Shown here: piece after piece, positions 59,197 through 64,000 of the stretch | Layout of the letters: each line of letters starts with the position of its first letter | Numbering within the stretch: the first letter of the stretch is position 1 | Assembly: GCF_013409505.1 (NCBI RefSeq) | Contig: NZ_JACCBN010000001.1 | Coordinates: 6,076,001-6,140,000 of the forward strand | From: Actinomycetospora corticicola | GTDB taxonomy: Bacteria; Actinomycetota; Actinomycetes; Mycobacteriales; Pseudonocardiaceae | Direction: 5' to 3' | Length of the DNA stretch: 64,000 nt | The notes under the pieces: model-generated | What the model was told of the DNA's origin: nothing | Database searches by the model: none | Seen by the model: only the letters and a program-made list of their open reading frames with translations | Position numbers and translations under genes: made by a program

Positions 59197-59879
59197 CCGA
59201 CCCCGGCACCGTCCTGATCACCGGCGGCTCGTCCGGTCTCGGCGCCGCCGTGGCCGAGGCCGTCGCGAACGCCGGCGGCACCCCCGTCGTCCTCGACCTC
59301 AAGGCCCCTGACGCCGGGCACGCCTTCGTCGAGGTCGACCTCGCCGATCCGGTCGCCGCGCAGTCCGCCGTCGCCCGCGCGATCGACGAGCACGGCGCGC
59401 TCGACGGCGTCGTCACCGCCGCCGGCATCGACCGCTGCGGACGCATCGTCGACGTCGAGTGGGCGGAGTGGGAGCGCGTCGTCGCGGTCAACCTGCTCGG
59501 CACCGCCGCCGTCGTCCGCGCCGCCCTCCCGAGCCTGGAGGAGCGTCACGGCACCGTCGTCACGGTCTCCTCGACCCTCGGGGTCAAGGCCGTCTCCGAC
59601 GCGAGCGCCTACTGCGCCTCGAAGTTCGGCGTCGTCGGGTTCACCCGCGCGATCGCCGCGGAGTGGGCGGGCAAGGTCGGCGTGACGCTGCTCGTGCCCG
59701 GCGGGATGTGGACGCACTTCTTCGACGACCGCCCCGAGCAGTACAAGCCCGGCCCGGACGCCCAGCTCAACGACCCGGCGCAGACGGCGGAGGCGGTGCT
59801 GTTCGCGCTGACCCGGCCCCCGGGCAGCGAGGTGCGCGAGCTGCTGGTCGCGGCGTCCGGGGAGTCGTCCTACCCGTGA
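59193..59879 (+). CDS. Short-chain dehydrogenase/reductase
   Basis: A 228-residue classical SDR. The cofactor motif is TGGSSGLG near residues 10-17, the active-site Ser is in TVSSTLG, and YCASK supplies Tyr and Lys. It overlaps the first HldE gene by four bases. Known heptose clusters use an extended SDR (HldD) as epimerase; this is the short type, so it is more likely a ketose or alcohol reductase that makes a modified heptose. That is an inference. Confidence 0.88.
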   Translation: MTDPGTVLITGGSSGLGAAVAEAVANAGGTPVVLDLKAPDAGHAFVEVDLADPVAAQSAVARAIDEHGALDGVVTAAGIDRCGRIVDVEWAEWERVVAVNLLGTAAVVRAALPSLEERHGTVVTVSSTLGVKAVSDASAYCASKFGVVGFTRAIAAEWAGKVGVTLLVPGGMWTHFFDDRPEQYKPGPDAQLNDPAQTAEAVLFALTRPPGSEVRELLVAASGESSYP

Positions 59880-59914
59880 TCCGTCCCGAGTCCCACCCCG
59901 ACGCCGCCCGGGCG

Positions 59915-60295
59915 TCAGCCGTCGATGGCGGCCCGGGCGCTCGCCACGTCGTCGTGCAGCGTGAGCACCCGGTCCAGGCCGGTGATCCGCAGCGGGCGAC
60001 GCACCGTGCGGGCCTGCGCGACGAGCAGCAGGGGGACGCCGCGGCCCCGCAGGTCCTCGGTGACCTCGAGCAGCAGCGTCATGCCGGCCGAGGCGAGCAG
60101 GGCGACCTCCTCGAGGTCGAGCACCACCGCCCGCGCCCCGGCCGCGGCCTCGTCGACGCCCGCGCGCACGGCGCTCGTCGCGGCGGCGTCCACGTCGCCG
60201 ACGACCGCGACCACGGCGACACCGTCGCTCGCGTCGCGCAGGGCCACCTCGACGGTGCCCGGGTCCGGCGCCGGACGGTCCGCCCCGTCGTGCAC
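59915..60295 (-). CDS. STAS-domain anti-anti-sigma factor
   Basis: A 126-residue STAS protein. The fold is visible from VAVVAVVGDVDAAATSAVRA onward, and the conserved serine that is phosphorylated by the kinase partner is in VALLASAGMTLLLEV. GTG 60295 is preceded by AGGAGGTCGA, an excellent ribosome site. It lies opposite to the surrounding heptose genes. A partner may be the SigF anti-sigma factor (52331) or another; nothing in the sequence decides. Confidence 0.88.
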   Translation of the reverse strand: MHDGADRPAPDPGTVEVALRDASDGVAVVAVVGDVDAAATSAVRAGVDEAAAGARAVVLDLEEVALLASAGMTLLLEVTEDLRGRGVPLLLVAQARTVRRPLRITGLDRVLTLHDDVASARAAIDG

Positions 60296-60477
60296 TCGAC
60301 CTCCTGGGGCACGGACGATCGGCGCCCGGCCGGGGACGGCCGGGTGGCGCACGGAACTCGTCGGTGGGGACCGGGGGCAGGCTGCTCGACCCCGCGGTTG
60401 CGGTGGCCGAACTTTAGCGAGGACCCCGGGTACCGGCCACGCACCCGGTCCGTCACCCCGTCCGGAGGGAGGGGCCG

Positions 60478-61950
60478 GTGTCAGTGACGCCACTCGACCG
60501 CGCTCCGCTGGCCGCCGACCTGCCCCGTCGGCTCGCCGAGGCGGCGCCCCGCGTCGTCGTCGTGGGCGACGCCGTCCTCGACTGCTGGATGACCGGGCCC
60601 AGCCACCGGCTCTCCCGCGAGGCTCCCGTCCCCGTCGTCGAGATCGACCGGACCCGCTGTGCCGCGGGCGGCGCCGCCAACACCGCGGTCAACCTCGCGG
60701 CGCTCGGCGCGCGCGTCGCGCTCGTGTCGGTGGTGGGGGACGACGACGACGGGCGCACGCTGCAGCGGCTGCTCCGCGAGGCCGGGGTGGACACCACGGG
60801 CGTGGTCGTCGCACCGGGTCGGCCCACCGCGGCCAAGCGGCGCATCGTCGCCGACGACGCGATGGTCGCCCGCTACGACACCGTGCCGCCCGCCGACCCG
60901 GTCGCCGGGTTCGTGCCCGCCCTCGACGCGGCGCTGGCCCACCGCCCGGACGCGACCGTGGTGTGCGACTACGCCGCGGGCGCGCTCGACGACGACGCGG
61001 TGGCCGCGGTCGCCGCCCGCCGGGACCGGCTCGGGGTGCTCGTCGTCGACGCCCACGCCGTCGCGCGCTGGGAGCCGGCCGCCCCCGACGTCGTGACCCC
61101 GAACGCCGGGGAGGTGGCCCTCCTGCTCGGCCGCCCCCTGCGCGGCCCCGACCGGGCCGCGGCCGCCGAGGCCGCGGCCGGCGAGCTGCGACGGCGCTCC
61201 GGCGCGGCCGCCGTCGTGGCCACCCTCGACCGCGACGGCGCCGTGCTGCTGTCCCCGGACCAGCCCGCGCACCGCACCTGGGCGCGCCCCGCGCCGGAGA
61301 GCCGGGCCTGCGGGGCCGGCGACTCCTTCACCGCGGGCCTCACCCTCGCCCTCGCCGCGGGCACCCCCGCGCCGACGGCCGTCGAACTCGCCCAGGCCGC
61401 GGCCGACGTCGTGGTGGGCCGGGTGCGCACCGCGGTCTGCTCCACGGCCGACCTCGTCGCGCGCGTCGGCGCGTCCGGCGGCTCGCTGTCGACCTTCGAG
61501 GAGATCGCGGCGCTCGTCGACGGGCACCGCGCCGAGGGACGACGGATCGTGTTCACCAACGGCTGCTTCGACGTGGTCCACCGCGGTCACGTCGCCTACC
61601 TCAACCAGGCCAAGCGGCTCGGCGACGTGCTCGTCGTCGCGCTCAACGCCGACGAGGGCGTGACCCGGCTGAAGGGCCCGGAGCGCCCGGTGAACCCGCT
61701 CGCCGACCGCGCGGCGGTGATCGGGGCGCTCTCCTGCGTCGACCACGTCGTCGGGTTCGCCGAGGACACCCCGGTCGCGCTGCTCGAGGCGCTGCGCCCC
61801 GACGTCTACGCCAAGGGCGGGGACTACACGCCGGACATGCTCCCCGAGACCCCGACGGTGCAGGCCTACGGCGGGCAGGTCGCGATCCTCGACTACCTGC
61901 CCGACCGGTCGACCTCGCTCATCGTGGAACGGATCAAGGCCCGTGGCTGA
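60478..61950 (+). CDS. hldE: HldE-type heptose kinase / adenylyltransferase, second copy
   Basis: A 490-residue bifunctional protein of the same layout as the one at 57676. The kinase half has GGAANTAVNLAALG and CGAGDSFTAGLTLALA; the transferase half has TNGCFDVVHRGHVAYLNQAK and RLKGPERPVNPLADRAAV. It looks closer to typical bacterial HldE than the first copy. GGAGGGG precedes GTG 60478. Catalytic residues are intact in both, so both may be active, perhaps on different heptose anomers or sugars. Confidence 0.92.
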   Translation: MSVTPLDRAPLAADLPRRLAEAAPRVVVVGDAVLDCWMTGPSHRLSREAPVPVVEIDRTRCAAGGAANTAVNLAALGARVALVSVVGDDDDGRTLQRLLREAGVDTTGVVVAPGRPTAAKRRIVADDAMVARYDTVPPADPVAGFVPALDAALAHRPDATVVCDYAAGALDDDAVAAVAARRDRLGVLVVDAHAVARWEPAAPDVVTPNAGEVALLLGRPLRGPDRAAAAEAAAGELRRRSGAAAVVATLDRDGAVLLSPDQPAHRTWARPAPESRACGAGDSFTAGLTLALAAGTPAPTAVELAQAAADVVVGRVRTAVCSTADLVARVGASGGSLSTFEEIAALVDGHRAEGRRIVFTNGCFDVVHRGHVAYLNQAKRLGDVLVVALNADEGVTRLKGPERPVNPLADRAAVIGALSCVDHVVGFAEDTPVALLEALRPDVYAKGGDYTPDMLPETPTVQAYGGQVAILDYLPDRSTSLIVERIKARG

Positions 61951-62803
61951 CTCGACGGTCGAGCTCCGCTCCGCTTCGTCTCCGGTCCTGGACGTCCTCA
62001 TCCCGACGAAGGACCGCCCGGTCGAGTTCGCCGCGACGCTGGCGGGACTCGCCGCCCAGGCCGGCCCGTCGTTCCGGGTGGTCGTCTCCGACCAGTCCGA
62101 CGACGAGGCGTCGTTCGACACCGCGGCCGCGTCCACCCTCGTGCGGGCGCTCCGCCTGCGCGGCGTCGAGGTGGAGCTGCTCCGCCACCTCCCGCGTCGC
62201 GGGATCGCCGAGCAGCGGGCGTTCCTGCTGTCCCGGTCGACGGCGCCGGCGGTGCTGTTCCTCGACGACGACGTCTGGCTCGAGCCGGGGGTGCTCGCGC
62301 GGCTGCACACCGCGCTGCGGTCGTTGGGCTGCGGGATGGTCGCCGCGGCCATGCAGGGGCTCTCCCACCTCGACGACGACCGGCCGCACGAGCGGGTCAC
62401 CTACGAACGGTGGGAGCCCGGCCCCGAGCGGATCGAGAAGGAGTCGGCCGCGTGGCAGCGCTGGCGGCTCGGCAACGCCGCGAACGGGATGCACCTCGCG
62501 TTCGCCGAGGGACTGGACGCGCCCGGCGCGGCCGTGCCCGACCCGTCGTCGTGGTCGGCCTACCGCATCGCCTGGGCGGCGGGCTGCGTGCTGTTCGACC
62601 GCGCGGCCCTGCTCGACGCCGGGGGGTTCGACTTCTGGCGCGAGGTGCCCGAGAACGCCCACGGCGAGGACGTGCTCGTGCAGCAGCGCGTGATGGCCCG
62701 CTCGGGCGCCGCGGGCATCCTGCCGAGCGGTGCGTACCACCAGGAGTCGGCCACCACCCTGCCCGACCGGGGCTCGTCGGCGGTGGATCTGCTCCCGCTC
62801 TGA
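61943..62803 (+). CDS. Glycosyltransferase family 2
   Basis: A 286-residue GT-A protein. The nucleotide-sugar site includes VLIPTKDRPVEFAATLAGL, VVVSDQSDDEASF and the metal-binding LFLDDDVWLEPGVL. AGCVLFDRAALLDAGGFD and NAHGEDVLVQQRVMARSG follow, the latter with the catalytic Glu-Asp. GTG 61943 overlaps the second HldE gene by eight bases. It is the last gene of the cluster before a strong hairpin. Confidence 0.9.
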   Translation: MADSTVELRSASSPVLDVLIPTKDRPVEFAATLAGLAAQAGPSFRVVVSDQSDDEASFDTAAASTLVRALRLRGVEVELLRHLPRRGIAEQRAFLLSRSTAPAVLFLDDDVWLEPGVLARLHTALRSLGCGMVAAAMQGLSHLDDDRPHERVTYERWEPGPERIEKESAAWQRWRLGNAANGMHLAFAEGLDAPGAAVPDPSSWSAYRIAWAAGCVLFDRAALLDAGGFDFWREVPENAHGEDVLVQQRVMARSGAAGILPSGAYHQESATTLPDRGSSAVDLLPL

Positions 62804-62804
62804 G

Positions 62805-62859
62805 TGGCGGGAGAGCGTCGTTGCTGTCACCAGGTGACAGCGACGACGCTGTCCTGCCA
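62805..62859. terminator. Long inverted repeat between convergent genes
   Basis: AGCGTCGTTGCTGTCAC (62814-62830) pairs with GTGACAGCGACGACGCT (62834-62850) around CAG, with one wobble, and the stem extends outwards through TGGCGGGA/TCCTGCCA. It separates the GT2 gene from malQ, so it should terminate both. One arm is repeated at 40785-40816, suggesting that it belongs to a dispersed palindromic family. Confidence 0.78.
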
Positions 62860-62867
62860 CGGAGGGC

Positions 62868-64000
62868 CTACCGCCCCCGCAACGCCTCGACCGTCGTCTG
62901 CACCCGCGGGTCGCGCAGCAGCTCGTCGAGCGCGAGCGGCAGCGGGATCCGCCAGTTCGGGTAGGCGTCGGTGGTGCCGGGCAGGTTCGGCTGGCGGACC
63001 TCGTCGAGGACGTCGGTGAACGACGCCAGCACGATCCGCGACCGAGCCCCCGCGAGCAGCCGGTGCATCGCCGCGACGACCGCCGCCTCCGACCGGTCCT
63101 CGCCCAGCACCCCCTGCGACACCAGCAGCGCGAGCAGCTCCTCGCGTTCCCGGGCGGCCTGCTCCCGGGCCGCGTCGACGTCGGTCAGCAGGCCCGCCTC
63201 GTCGCGGATGCGCACGTGCTCGTCGCGCAGGAACCCCACGGCGGTCGGGAGATCGTGGGTGGAGATCGTCCCGAGCGTCATCTCCTCCCACTGCGACGGC
63301 GGGAGCAGGTCACCGTCGGCGTCGCGCTGGAACCACAGCACCGCACAGCCGAGCATGCCGTTCTCGGCCAGCCCCTCGGTGACCTCGGGCTCCACCGTCC
63401 CCAGGTCCTCCCCGACGACGACGGCCCCGGCCCGGGAGGCCTCGATCGCGAGGACCGCGAGCATCGCCTCGGCGTCGTAGTGGACGTAGGTGCCCTCGGT
63501 GGCGGGGCGGCCCGGCGGGATCCACCAGAGCCGCCAGAGCCCGGCGACGTGGTCGATCCGCACCCCGTCGGCGTGCCGCAGGACGGCGCCGAGCATGTCC
63601 CGCAGCGGGCCGTAGCCGGCGGCGGCCAGCCGGTCGGGACGCCACGGGGGCAGCGACCAGTCCTGGCCGCGCTGGTTGAAGTCGTCCGGCGGCGCGCCCA
63701 CGTGCACGCCGGGTGCGAGGAAGGACTGCAGCGCCCAGGCGTCGGCGCCGTCGGGCGCGCAGCCCACGGCGAGGTCGGCGACGAGCCCGACCGGCATCCC
63801 GAACGTCGCCGCGTGCGCCTCGGCGAGCTGGTGGTCGAGCAGGTACTGGCACCAGCCGTGGAAGGAGACGCGGTCGACGAGCTCCTCGCGGGCCGCCTCG
63901 ATCCCAGGCCCGTCGGGGGAGCGGACGTCCTCGGGCCAGGTCCGCCACTCCGGCCCGTGCTTCTCGGCCAGGGCGTACCAGGTGGCCACGTCGCGCAGGG
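62868..64000 (-). CDS. malQ: 4-alpha-glucanotransferase (GH77), C-terminal part
   Basis: The visible 377 residues are the C-terminal part; the frame is open to the right edge. GH77 landmarks: GLVADLAVGCAPDG, APPDDFNQRGQDWSLPPW, the nucleophile region DGVRIDHVAGLWRLWWIP, the acid/base VVGEDLGTVEPEV and STHDLPTAVGF. The end is complete. It transfers alpha-1,4-glucan segments in maltodextrin or glycogen metabolism. The start lies beyond the window. Confidence 0.96.
   Translation of the reverse strand, partial: LRDVATWYALAEKHGPEWRTWPEDVRSPDGPGIEAAREELVDRVSFHGWCQYLLDHQLAEAHAATFGMPVGLVADLAVGCAPDGADAWALQSFLAPGVHVGAPPDDFNQRGQDWSLPPWRPDRLAAAGYGPLRDMLGAVLRHADGVRIDHVAGLWRLWWIPPGRPATEGTYVHYDAEAMLAVLAIEASRAGAVVVGEDLGTVEPEVTEGLAENGMLGCAVLWFQRDADGDLLPPSQWEEMTLGTISTHDLPTAVGFLRDEHVRIRDEAGLLTDVDAAREQAAREREELLALLVSQGVLGEDRSEAAVVAAMHRLLAGARSRIVLASFTDVLDEVRQPNLPGTTDAYPNWRIPLPLALDELLRDPRVQTTVEALRGR

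Overview
The window is very GC-rich DNA with strong G/C at third codon positions, frequent GTG starts and many 4-base ATGA/GTGA gene overlaps. Gene content (SigF with a UsfX/RsbW-type anti-sigma factor, an Asp23/AmaP cluster, a Wbl protein, Orn beside tRNA-His, AcrA1-like reductase) points to an actinomycete. I suspect Pseudonocardia or a close relative, but that genus is an inference.

Layout. (1) 1-2519: chromosomal flank with the end of a cytochrome P450, a GMC oxidoreductase and a small membrane protein. (2) 2620-3312: decayed second copy of a segment whose intact version lies at 19590-20286; it holds a wbl (whiB-like) gene broken by a stop at codon 5. (3) 3567-39299: an island of about 35.7 kb between two identical 38-bp sequences. 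The right copy is the 3' part of tRNA-Lys(CUU), and a tyrosine integrase gene lies beside it. The left half of the island carries stress and signalling genes: FetAB-like ABC exporter, Na+/H+ antiporter, GAF-SpoIIE phosphatase, class III cyclase, ANTAR protein, aquaporin, and a sigma / zinc-finger-Asp23 / Asp23 / DUF2273 / DUF6286 / AmaP cluster. The right half (17.2-39.2 kb) is a mobile-element core: HD, Nudix and DUF5919 proteins, an Xis-like protein, a small membrane protein, a Wbl protein, an RRQRL zinc protein, a VirD4/TraG-like ATPase, DUF4913, DUF2637, a 1454-residue MobF relaxase-helicase, a low-GC TIGR04141/DUF6119 gene, a Schlafen AlbA_2-like protein, an ECF sigma factor and the integrase. 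(4) 39.3-64 kb: chromosome with tRNA-Lys, tRNA-His, cupin, orn, fatty-acyl genes, an AraC/flavin monooxygenase pair, an ATP-dependent DNA ligase, a translationally coupled anti-sigma/SigF/GT9/DUF1206 operon behind a consensus SigF promoter, and a divergent ADP-heptose/glycan cluster (GmhB, GT9, GTs, GmhA, two HldE-type proteins, SDR, STAS, GT2), ending in a partial malQ.

The most unusual feature is a repeat of about 125 bp present four times (2964, 19938, 33712, 36821), always in the same orientation upstream of a plus-strand gene of the island or its relic. It can fold as a closing stem around two hairpins, followed by a third hairpin. Sequence differences fall mostly in the loops. It may be a cis-acting RNA leader or a small mobile repeat; two copies sit exactly where a reading frame is cut off.

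Gene products were called from protein motifs I could read, without database searches. No CRISPR array, rRNA, transposase, VirB4-type secretion gene, FtsK/TraB DNA pump or replication initiator was recognised.
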